A stretch of DNA of 32,531 bases. It comes from Nemertoderma westbladi. Lineage: Eukaryota; Xenacoelomorpha; Nemertodermatida; Nemertodermatidae. This document shows, piece after piece, positions 10,288 to 19,620 of this stretch. Positions within the stretch are counted from its first letter, which is position 1; each line of letters begins with the position of its first letter. Location: positions 1 to 32,531 of the forward strand of contig JAUCBJ010001222.1 of NCBI GenBank assembly GCA_032718475.1. The letters are read 5' to 3'. Below the pieces are notes generated by a model. That model was given only the letters and a program-made list of their open reading frames with translations, ran no database searches and had not been told where the DNA came from. The position numbers and the translations under genes are program-made.

Positions 10288-11201
10288 AACCTAACGGGAG
10301 TGGTAGAAGTAGGACTGGTAGAAACGGGTGTGGTAGAAGTAGAACTGGTAGAAACGGGAGCGGTAGAAGTAGAACTGGTAGAAACGGGAGTGGTAGAAGT
10401 AGAACTGGTAGAAACGGGAGTGGTAGAAGTAGAACTGGTAGAAACGGGAGTGGTAGAAGTAGGACTGGTAGAAACGGGTGTGGTAGAAGTAGAACTGGTA
10501 GAAACGGGAGTGGTAGAAGTAGAACTGGTAGAAACGGGAGTGGTAGAAGTAGAACTGGTAGAAACGGGAGTGGTAGAAGTAGAACTGGTAGAAACGGGTG
10601 TGGTAGAAGTAGAACTGGTAGAAACGGGAGTGGTAGAAGTAGAACTGGTAGAAACGGGATTGGTAGAAGTAGAACTGGTAGAAATGGGTGTGGTAGAAGT
10701 AGGACTGGTAGAAACGGGAGTTTTAGAAGTAGAACTGGTAGAAACGGGTGTGGTAGAAGTAGGACTGGTAGAAACGGGAGTGGTAGAAGTAGAACTGGTA
10801 GAAACGGGAGTGGTAGAAGTAGGACTGGTAGAAACGGGTGTGGTAGAAGTAGAACTGGTAGAAACGGGAGTGGTAGAAGTAGAACTGGTAGAAACGGGAG
10901 TGGTAGAAGTAGAACTGGTAGAAACGGGAGTGGTAGAAGTAGAACTGGTAGAAACGGGTGTGGTAGAAGTAGAACTGGTAGAAACGGGAGTGGTAGAAGT
11001 AGAACTGGTAGAAACGGGAGTGGTAGAAGTAGAACTGGTAGAAACGGGTGTGGTAGAAGTAGAACTGGTAGAAACGGGAGTGGTAGAAGTAGAACTGGTA
11101 GAAACGGGTGTGGTAGAAGTAGAACTGGTAGAAACGGGAGTGGTAGAAGTAGAACTGGTAGAAACGGGAGTGGTAGAAGTAGGACTGGTAGAAACGGGAG
11201 T
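10288..11201 (+). repeat. 30-bp minisatellite array, block 3 and right end
   Basis: About 30 further units. The array stops abruptly at GGGAGT (11201) and is followed by TATATAAGTATTG, a TATA-box-like string at 11202-11208, then ordinary AT-rich intron. Confidence 0.97.
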
Positions 11202-13258
11202 TATATAAGTATTGAACTAAAACACTTCTTATCTTTCACCAATAATTCAATTTCACGAATAACTTCCGGAGATATTATCAAAACTCAAAGGTATAAAACG
11301 CGCAGCTAAATAATAATTATTATTCTAGAATAAAGACAAAAAACATTAGAATTATCAGATAGGGGGGGGGGGGGGGGGCGAAACTGGACGCAATAAAAAT
11401 TCATCCCTCTCCAGGGGAAATTAGACGCAAATAACAGCTGATTATTCTCAAAAATAAAACTATAACCTGTTCTATTGTATTTAGTTTATTGTTTTGGTTA
11501 AAATAACGTGCCACTTTAACCTGCTCCTTTCCCTAAATTGAAATTTTAACATTGAAGCGGGATATTAATTCGCTAAGATGAGATTTGCGTCCAGTTTTCG
11601 TCCCTGTTTCAGAATTATATCGATTTACGTCTCAAATTTACACAACAGGTGAAATTTAAAACGGTTTTCAGATTCGGAATCTGCAGATGAGGGCGGTTCT
11701 CATTCAAATTACATTCAATTCAATTATATACATTCAAAAGACGATAAATTAAGCCAACAGAGGCGATCAAATATTTCCAAATAGACGATTTTTCGGCTTG
11801 TTGTAAATTAAAACTCCGGCTCTGTTAGCAGTTAGAAAAGTTGTCGAACCACTCGAACTATCATTATGCCAAATTTCGTGGAAACCGATTGAAAATTGAT
11901 AAAGGATTTGATTTGATCGAATTTGATTAAGGGGGGGGGGGGGGGGGGGGGGGGGAGGGTTCGACTTGCTAATAAAAAGGTTGTTGTAGATGTTGGAGAA
12001 TAATGTTTATTTAAGGATTAACTTGTAACTGCGAATTTTACCGAAATTAAACTTTTCCAAGTTGATGATTTTCTGCCAATAAAGTTTTATTTAATATTAT
12101 GACTATTTTGAAGTTTATGTAATATAATATAATATATGCACAGTGAATACATATAGCTACACATTTAGTATGAAGCCAAACTCTCTTATAGTCCAGTGGA
12201 TGATAGTTGAACCTACTGTTGGGAATACCGAATTTTTTTTGTTGGTTTTTTTTGTTTGGAGTTTGTAAATTATGAATAAAGCATTGCATTGGTATTTTTA
12301 TGCCCAGACATAATTTTCTGAAAAAATGTAGGGCTCTACTATACTGGGGTATAATATGTACCCATTTTTTAAACCATGATAATGGCTGTTATTATCCTGA
12401 GGTTTGTTATTCTAGAACAAAATATGTTTATTTAATAAGCCTACTAGGTAATATAACAATAGCTAGCCCGTAATTCTCCAGAGGTTTTTCAAATTCCCAC
12501 GAGCAAAATATTTCTTGATTTTTATGTTCTAGAACATCGTCTACATTCATCCAACGTAATAATTTAATATTATTATATTTTATGGTTTATAGCTATTTTA
12601 CTTGCCTACCTACATTACATAAGCAGACTGTCTGATGTCTATTTTACTTGCATTTTTGCTTGTTATAGAACATTTTTGCAATTTCAATTTGACCTTCTGA
12701 CAGAAAGGTGGTAGCTAGTAATTTTGATTTTGTGTTAGCTAGTACTTTTTATTAGCTTGAAAGAACAATTCAAATTATAATTTACTCCTCAATTACATTT
12801 GTCTGGAATAATTTATGAGTCATGCTAGCTAGTAATTTCTATTGATAGTCGGGGTAGCTTAGCTAGTAATTTAGGCACTTATACGACATTACGAAATTTT
12901 TTATACTAGCTAGTTTTTGCTACTTTTTTTCATGTTCTAGAATATCTTAGCTATTCATTTAAAAATAATAGTTATTCTAGAACAAGTATTTATTCTTCTG
13001 GAACATTTAAAAACACATTATTACGATACATTATGTATCAAATTATGATAGATTAAATTTTATGTTTTTCCATATTATATTTAAAAAGTAACAATTATTA
13101 ATAATTATTTTATAAAGGCAAAGCAAAATATAATTAACAAACTATAGCTAATACAAAAATACTGGCTTCCATGTCTCCAAAACGTAACTGTTTGATGTAA
13201 AGAAAAAAGAAAAGAAAAAATGATATTTAAAATTTTGAAAAATAGCTTTTTTTTTAAT
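11202..13258. other. AT-rich intron DNA with two poly-G runs
   Basis: No gene seen. It holds poly-G at 11362-11378 (17 G) and 11931-11955 (25 G), scattered TTCTAGAAC palindromes (about 12412, 12526, 12933, 12973), and a diverged set of TAGCTAGTAATTT-like strings between about 12711 and 12915 that may be a worn tandem repeat. Confidence 0.7.
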
Positions 13259-13352
13259 GTTCTAGAACAAAAAATATTAGTTCTAGAACAACAAATATTA
13301 GTTCTAGAACAAAAAATATTTGTTCTAGAACAAAAAATATTTGTTCTAGAAC
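13259..13352 (+). repeat. 21-bp tandem repeat of GTTCTAGAAC palindromes
   Basis: GTTCTAGAAC occurs at 13259, 13280, 13301, 13322 and 13343, an exact 21-bp period, separated by an A/T spacer (AAAAAATATTA type). The core TTCTAGAA fits nTTCnnGAAn, the inverted-repeat form recognised by heat-shock factor. Whether it works as a heat-shock element is inference. Read on the plus strand, each unit encodes a heptad such as VLEQKIL, inside a 70-codon frame (13220-13432) that I do not accept as a gene. Confidence 0.9.
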
Positions 13353-13806
13353 AAATATTATTACATATTTATGCAAATGTAACATATATGATTAATAAAT
13401 GTAGGCCTACAATGCATCCCGTTTTTACATAAAATACACAGGATTCAAAAAAAATTAGAAATGTAGGTAGCCATGTCGTAAGTGCCGTAATTTATTACTA
13501 CAGTTTGTTTTTATACAAAATATAGATATGGGTGTCAAAATTCAGGTTTTAGGCGAACTATTCAGAAATGTAAATTATATACCCCCATCCGGTTATGTCT
13601 TTTTTTTATTATAACTATCTTTTTTTAGTAATGTTAAAAGTAATTTTAAAAAATTTGTATTTTTAAATAGTAATTTTTCACTTTAAATAAAGTTACCGGT
13701 GCTATCAATTAAAAAAAACCTTACAACTGTTGATAGTAATTATTCCCGACCGATCAGGTCTCACCTTGTTACCATGACATCCGAAAACATTTTTAACATT
13801 GAAAAC

Positions 13807-14102
13807 ATTGTTAAATTATTGTATATGTGTTTAACATCCATAGATTGTATAAATTATAAGTAATTAAACAGGACTAAGGATGATCAAACTCTATAGCAAA
13901 TGGAGCGGAAAAAATGAATTCGCCACCAGCGGGGATCGAACCCGCTGTTTGCCTCCGTGGTGTAGTGGTTAGCATACCTGAACGTTTATCGGGAGACCCG
14001 GGTTCGATCCCCGCTGGTGGCGAATTCATTTTTTCCGCTCCATTTGCTATAGAGTTGGATCATCCTTAGTCCTGTTTAATTACTTATAATTGTTAAATTA
14101 TT
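13807..14102. mobile_element. tRNA-like foldback element with 14-bp flanking repeats
   Basis: ATTGTTAAATTATT occurs at 13807-13820 and again at 14089-14102, as a target-site duplication would. Between them is an inverted repeat with arms 13852-13944 and 13999-14091 (93 nt each, one mismatch seen), and the loop plus right arm contain a tRNA-like sequence. The left arm is the reverse complement of the 3' half of that tRNA-like sequence and of what follows it. The right flanking repeat overlaps the outer arm by three bases. This looks like a SINE or MITE that has folded back on itself; no coding capacity. Confidence 0.75.
13951..14021 (+). pseudogene. tRNA-like sequence (tRNA pseudogene or SINE head)
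   Basis: The sequence folds as a cloverleaf. Acceptor stem GCCTCCG with TGGTGGC has one mismatch and one wobble. A three-pair D stem surrounds the TAGTGGTTAG loop. The anticodon stem CCTGA/TCGGG holds the 7-nt loop ACGTTTA, and the T arm contains GGGTTCGATCC. The A box TGGTGTAGTGG and B box GGTTCGATCC are intact, so polymerase III could transcribe it. Position 33 is C where nearly all tRNAs have U, and both acceptor and T stems carry mismatches, so a working tRNA (nominal anticodon GTT) is unlikely. The 3' half resembles tRNA-Asp. Confidence 0.6.
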
Positions 14103-14468
14103 ATTCTAGCAACTCCCATATTTTTATTTATTTAGTTTTAGTATCGTATTTAGTATTTTATTCGTTTTAGAGGTTAACCATATTTAATAATTTTTCGGTA
14201 GTATCTCTATTGTTATTTTACTTTCAAATTCACGATTTATAACCCTAACAACGGGAGTGAGTACTGAACTATTCCTCCCAAAATGGAAATTGTGAAATGA
14301 TCTTAATGTTCTCAGCAAAGAAAATATACTATAGCAACTGGGGGCATTTCATAACAAACTGTCGGTTTTTCACAGCAATGATATGTTTTTTTTATTACTT
14401 GAAATTTTCCAAAAATATTTATATGTTAGTTAAATTATTTTAAACTCTATTTATATGATAAATAAGTT
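14103..14468. other. Upstream flank of the nested tetraspanin gene
   Basis: AT-rich DNA without coding signal. I see no clear TATA box or CCAAT box placed for the tetraspanin start at 14469; the promoter is undetermined. Confidence 0.5.
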
Positions 14469-15521
14469 ATGTCATCCTCTTCGGGACCACCGATACATTT
14501 GAGTAACGTTAATATCTCGTCGTTGAGTCTAGACCTGGTTGATCTCAAGGTGCCGAAGATGCACTACCAACCCCGGAAACACTTCTGCCTGTTTTGCAAG
14601 GTCAATGAATGCACTCACACCGCACTCAAATACATCATATTCTCCTTCAACATTGCGTTCTGGATGCTTAGTGTTTTGATTATCATTCTGGGGATTTGGG
14701 CGACGTTTGAAATCTCGAAGTCTCAGAACAGCAGAGTGTATTCCAAGCTCGAGAGACCGTGTACTATCATCATTGTAATTGCCAGTTTAATTAGTTTGAT
14801 ATCTGCTTTTGGAACTCTTGGCGCCCTTCGCGAGAACATCCCCTATCTCAACTTATACATATACTGCCATGCCATCATACTTTTAGTGCAGTTCGTTCTA
14901 TCTATTTTAGCTATTATTAAGGTAATATCTTTGGAATCTTTTCTTGCTACTGTATTCGAAAGGGCTATAAAGACTTACGTCGATATTATCGATAGCCAGA
15001 ACTTCATAGATACTGTACAGAAGACACTGCACTGCTGTGGCGCCCGTGGTCCGAACGACTGGGACTATAACATCTATTTTATGACGGACAGTAAAGCGGT
15101 GAGTGCCGGGGGTGTACCCTGGAGCTGTTGTTTCGATGTTGACACGGTCGCCTTGGATACGATTAATACGCAGTGCGGTTACGGTGTTCGTAAGGGAACT
15201 ACAAGTGTCATTCAAATGTCGTTAGGCGGTATAAATGTAAGAGGATGCGTGGATGCGATAGGAGAAACAATCAGGAACAACACGGCTATTTCCGTTTTAT
15301 TCGCGTTATTCAGCTTTGGATTGCAGGGCTTCTCTGTATTTGCTGTCATGATTTTTAAAAGACAACTTTTGGACACAACCGCAGCTATAAAGGCCATGGA
15401 GAGAGACTGGACTACTAAGAGACTGAGCAACTCGTTGACTATAGAAGACGTTAATGCTGAGAAAGAGGATAAACCAATTGAACTCGTTAAGTCTAGTATA
15501 TATTATGACGCTCTCAGTTAG
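14469..15521 (+). CDS. Tetraspanin, TSPAN33/TspanC8-related, intronless
   Basis: A 350-residue protein with the full tetraspanin layout: cytoplasmic N-terminus with Cys40, Cys43 and Cys48 (possible palmitoylation sites), TM1 about 53-79, small loop, TM2 about 98-121, TM3 about 127-151, large extracellular loop about 152-270, TM4 about 272-296, and a polar tail. The loop carries CCG (189-191), VPWSCC (216-221), INTQCGYGVR (232-241) and GC (259-260). The ALREN after TM2 and INTQCGY are typical of the TspanC8/TSPAN33-TSPAN15 group, which act as membrane partners of the protease ADAM10. Only six loop cysteines are present; the additional C8 pair (after NIYF and before VP.SCC) is replaced by other residues. 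It lies on the same strand inside the SHB-like intron as one uninterrupted frame, which suggests a retrocopy that kept its frame. First ATG chosen; a start at Met31 would still give all membrane segments. Confidence 0.93.
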   Translation: MSSSSGPPIHLSNVNISSLSLDLVDLKVPKMHYQPRKHFCLFCKVNECTHTALKYIIFSFNIAFWMLSVLIIILGIWATFEISKSQNSRVYSKLERPCTIIIVIASLISLISAFGTLGALRENIPYLNLYIYCHAIILLVQFVLSILAIIKVISLESFLATVFERAIKTYVDIIDSQNFIDTVQKTLHCCGARGPNDWDYNIYFMTDSKAVSAGGVPWSCCFDVDTVALDTINTQCGYGVRKGTTSVIQMSLGGINVRGCVDAIGETIRNNTAISVLFALFSFGLQGFSVFAVMIFKRQLLDTTAAIKAMERDWTTKRLSNSLTIEDVNAEKEDKPIELVKSSIYYDALS

Positions 15522-15687
15522 AGGATATTCTCTACTAACTGTATTTTGTAAGGCAACTATGTTACAGCTATTTTCTCATTATATATCAGTTTTGTGTAAA
15601 ATCTTAGTTATTTTGCGCTTTGTTTAAATTATCATTACGACGTAGAACTTTACAGCGTTACCGATATCGTTGAACTTAGGAAACACT

Positions 15688-15849
15688 GTAAGGCAGTTAG
15701 GGCGCCGCACTAACTCCCAAGGTTCGAATTCTCCCACTGCTTGGTGTTAACAGCTTAAACAACGAAAACAGGGCTGTTCCTTAACTCCGGATCGAACTCA
15801 TTACCTTCCGGTTGGAAGATCGTCGCTCTAACCACCTGGGAAACCTGGA
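15688..15849. mobile_element. Two tRNA-like SINE heads facing each other
   Basis: Plus strand: a tRNA-like block about 15688-15740 with GGCAGTTAGGGCG and a clear B box GGTTCGAATTC (15721-15731). Minus strand: a second block about 15849-15772 with A box TGGTTAGAGCG (plus 15824-15834) and B box GTTCGATCC (plus 15789-15797). They are different in sequence and converge on each other about 30 bases apart. Ends are uncertain. Confidence 0.55.
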
Positions 15850-17689
15850 CCGGAGGGGGGGATTAATAATCGGATGAATACCATGGTAACACAAAGTGGG
15901 GCCTTCGCGCAGCACATATATCTTTCAACTCGATAGAATTATAAGCAAAATATAAGCAGATTTCCCCTATCAGTTTACCAACGGTAGATGCAGACTGGGT
16001 AACTGCAGTCGATTTAAAATCTCACAAAAGTCAATCATTTACATTTTTGCCCACTAGCGGTACACTGTAGAACTGCAGATGGATTAGACTCCCCTCATAG
16101 ACGCAGCCAGCGGTGTTCTAGTACATATCTGCTAAGTTTCAGCTTGAACGGATTAAAAGCGCGGAAATGGGAGGACATTTAATGTATAGACAAGACATGT
16201 ATCCCTCTAGAGGGAGACTATTCAACTGAAATGAACGATATGTACGAAAGTCCCCCAAATATACCAATTTTTGGTCCTATTAATTCTCCCAACATTTTTA
16301 ATTGGAAAGCTTTTAAAATCAGAAAAAATTTAATATTACATTAGTATCACGTCAACATCGTAACAACATCGAAGACGACCTGCCATTATTGACCCACCCC
16401 CTAACAGTGTCAGTCCGCTAAGGCGCAGCAAACTTCATGGCTCGTCCCACATATATATATAGATGTAACACGTAGCGAATTCGACATAAATGGTTATGTA
16501 TAACGGCGTTTTAACGATTTTGGGAAATGTAACAAGGGCGTTATCATGGATATCTGGGCGTATTGACTACTTGTAACGATTACGCCTTAGTGGCGCTCTC
16601 AGTGTATTTTTGGTCTAAAGTCAGATGTCACACACTATTTTTTTGTTCAACCAGTGCAAAGTACCAATGAACATAAAATTACTTAATCCACCACGAAGAA
16701 AGCTTTTTCTGTGCTAAACTGCTTCACTTTTGATAAACTCGCTTGTAAATGGGTAGTTTCCATTAGATAGAGTAAATAGTCTAAGTGGATCGCCACTGTG
16801 TTGAATTAATGCTGGTAATAATGAACTGATATGATGGTATCTTGCCAATTTATTTTTATTATGGGGCTATGAATTATACAATATACAGTGTTCAGATTAC
16901 AATCATCAGATTAAGATCATCATAAATAAACTAACTAACTAATACTTTTAGATATTATTTTTGTTTTAAATATTTTATTCTCATTTAATAAAGGAAACAT
17001 TAGTTAATGCTATCACCAAAATAATGTTGAATTGTAGTAAAATGATGCGATATATGTATGTAACATATATGCCTTTTTATCATACACATGAAATATATAT
17101 ATATATAGTTGCAAATGCGTCAAAAGTTAATAGCATTAATTCGCCATTATAATATGCAATATATACAGCAAGAATGAATAATGTAACAAATTATGTAATT
17201 AGTACTGATGAAACACGTCTGTTGTATAAAAAATAAATATACAAGTTAAAAATACGTCCAAGAAACCTGTGGTGCAAATTCTTGTGTGATTTATTACATA
17301 TGATAATAATGACTAATTATCTAAAAATGTGGGGTTTGATCAAGAATCCGACCTACGGTTACAAAAAATAATTTTGTGTTTTTTTATTGATTCAAATACA
17401 CATTTTTATGCTGAATCGAACACTGAAAACAGATTTCAAATCCGATAAAGATATTGAGTTTTGAAAATTAGTAGTCTAATGACCAAATATTAACAAAGTT
17501 TTGAGAAAAACGGCTTTAAAGTTATGAGAGTTTCAAACGTTCCCGCCAATTTTCTGTAATTGGGGGATTATTATGTAAACTTTTACGATATTTCAAAGCA
17601 GACTTGTAAAACATTAGGTACATACGTCAGAATTCAGATACACATCAGTGTATGGAACTTTGGCGACAATATTTTAATTTGTATTTTTA
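15850..17689. other. AT-rich intron DNA, nothing assigned
   Basis: No gene, tRNA or clear mobile element recognised. Short TA runs near 16450 and 17095-17106. A more GC-balanced patch near 16495-16620 (with GGGCGTTATC and GTGGCGCTCTC) may be a worn repeat but shows no coding frame. Confidence 0.5.
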
Positions 17690-18039
17690 TTGGAGGTCAC
17701 TCTGTCTGTTTGTCTGAATACTTGTCTGTTTCTCTGTCAAAAATGTAACAAATAAATAAATATAACACCACCACCTAAATTTTTTTGCTATTGGGTTTTT
17801 ATTTGCCGATGATTTATAATACGATATCGGTTTTCACTATATATCGATTCTAGACGATTGTCTGCATGTCAGTCAGTCTGTCTGTTTTTGGTTTGTCAGT
17901 CTGTTAAAATTTAAGAAGTGCACAAACTGTTCAAAATTTGTGTTATAAGGTTTTTCTGGGTGGTGATAACATTTAAAATGTCACTGGGTGGTAATTACAG
18001 TTAAAATTTCACTTTTCCAGTTTAAAGAAATCTAGACTT

Positions 18040-18077
<38 letters not shown>

Positions 18078-18605
18078 GAAATTGAGAACTAAATCAAATT
18101 AACAAAAAAATTTATATATGGGGTTTTCTTGGTTGGTGATTTCATTTCTGATATCTATGTTTACGTTTGATTTATTGTTTAATGTTTGTACGTCTGTCTG
18201 TCGGTCTGTCTTTCTGTCAAAATTGAGAAATAAATCAAATTAAGAAACATATCTATTTATGGGGTTTTCTTGGTCGGTAATTTCATTTCCGGTAGCTATT
18301 TTTTTTACGTTTGATTGATTATTTAATGTTTTTACGTCTGTCTGTCTGTCGGTCTGTCTGTCCTGTTTGTCTTTTGTCTGTCAAAATTGAGAAATATATC
18401 AAATTAACAAATAATTATGGGGTTTTCTTGGTCAGTGATTTCATTTCACCCACAAGCAAAATATTTTGTTACATATCATATTTCCCTAATTTTGACAGAC
18501 AAACCGACACACAGACAGACAGACAGACTGATGGACAGTCTAGAATCCGTCAGCCGTGGAAAGTAACAATTGAAATGAAATCACTGAACAGGAAAACTCA
18601 TAGCG
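17690..18605. repeat. TCTG-rich repeat with direct and inverted units
   Basis: A phrase close to GGGGTTTTCTTGGTNGGTGATT-TCATTTC occurs at 18120, 18261 and 18419, each preceded by a TCTG run (about 18039-18077, 18192-18218, 18336-18382) and CAAAATTGAGAAATAAATC. Weaker versions lie near 17780 and 17950. At 18494-18600 the module appears in reverse orientation (CAGACAGA run, then GAAATGAAATCACTGAACAGG), so the right end can pair with the left units. A related module is at 27159-27366. This is a dispersed repeat, probably a non-autonomous DNA element; family not identified. Confidence 0.75.
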
Positions 18606-19538
18606 AAAATTATCCTGTAGGACAAATACAATTATAGTATGTTGAAAAAGTAATAGCTTATCTTACAAAAAATTGACCACTTAAATTTATACTAATTTCA
18701 AAATAAGTGAGGTCTACAAAAAATCAAATAACTCCAAAACTAAAATAGATATGAAAATTTCGTTTACTGTTTCATTATAAAATAATGCGAATTAAGCTAT
18801 GTCTCCATTTCATGGTTTCTAAGTAAAAACTGTCTTCAACTGGTATTTCATATAAAGTTCGTCGCTAATCTGTGTTGCTGTTTACTATCTATACATAGAG
18901 AGAGCGACCGAAACAACTGAATCCCATCTATCATTTCATTTCTACCATCTTCATTTGACATACTTGACTTGTCATACTTGATTTGACATATCGGTACTTG
19001 ACATGGCTTGTGATTTTTGGTTTGACATAATTTATTTGTCATACTCCACTTGACTTAAAGATATAGGCCTATTTGATTTGATATACTTCTGTTGACATAT
19101 TTACGTAACATACTGTACATTACTTGACTTGACAAATTAACATATTTTACTTGACTTGAAATTATTGACTTGACATGACTTGGCCTGACATAACTGACGT
19201 GATATACTTGACTTCACTTGATATAAATGTGCTTGACTTGGCATACTAGACTTCGCTTGATACACTTTACTTGACAAACTAGGACTTGACTTGACAAAAT
19301 AATTGACCCGACATATGTACTTGAATTGACCAGACTTGACATACTTGAATTGAAATTCATGACTTGAATTTCTTCCGCCAAGAGAAGTCAAGTGCCTCAA
19401 GTAATGTGATCACTTAAACAGGCTATGTCTGCTACAATATTTATGCATAAATGTTTTCATTGTTAAAACTTAATCGCATAATGGAACTATTTCGTCAATT
19501 GAAGTCGATAAAATGACAAGGGGGGCGTTCATAAAGTA

Positions 19539-19620
19539 TGTCACGCACTAGGGGGGGGGGGGGGGGGGGGGGGGTAGACAGTCTTTTTTGCGTGACATTT
19601 TGTGACAGGGGGAGGGGGGT
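19539..19620. repeat. Poly-G run framed by TGTCACGC / GCGTGACA
   Basis: TGTCACGC (19539-19546) and its reverse complement GCGTGACA (19590-19597) enclose 24 consecutive G (19551-19574). It is preceded by CGTTCATAAAG and followed by a second G-rich patch. It looks like a small inverted-repeat element carrying a G homopolymer. Confidence 0.7.

Larger units (their letters stand above)
7165..10858 (+). repeat. 1,847-bp tandem segmental duplication including a SINE
   Basis: Positions from about 7165 to 9011 recur at +1,847 (about 9012 to 10858) with the same unit variants in the same order, the same odd joints (for example GTAGGAGTCGGTAG and GGGAGTGGTAGTGGAAACGG) and the same embedded SINE. The only difference I saw is CTCCCCAAAGG (copy 1, about 8271) versus CTCCCCAGAGG (copy 2, about 10118). 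The duplication is therefore recent, or an assembly duplication. Confidence 0.9.

Noticed and set aside
5150-11201. CRISPR-like or centromeric satellite array
   Set aside because: There are no unique spacers, the unit is continuous, and the array is a single locus in an intron of a eukaryotic gene.
5081-11309. Very long open frames on both strands across the minisatellite (up to about 1,045 codons)
   Set aside because: All frames of the 30-bp unit are stop-free, so they arise automatically. They switch frame at each indel and have no domain, no proper start and no splice support.
13220-13432. 70-codon frame with a heptad (VLEQKIL) repeat
   Set aside because: The heptad is a direct product of the 21-bp A/T-rich tandem repeat; outside it the frame is ordinary AT-rich translation with no homology.
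13951-14021. Functional tRNA with anticodon GTT
   Set aside because: C at position 33, mismatches in acceptor and T stems, and location in a foldback repeat point to a pseudogene or SINE head.
14907-15430. Antisense frames under the tetraspanin
   Set aside because: Shadows of a well-supported plus-strand coding sequence.
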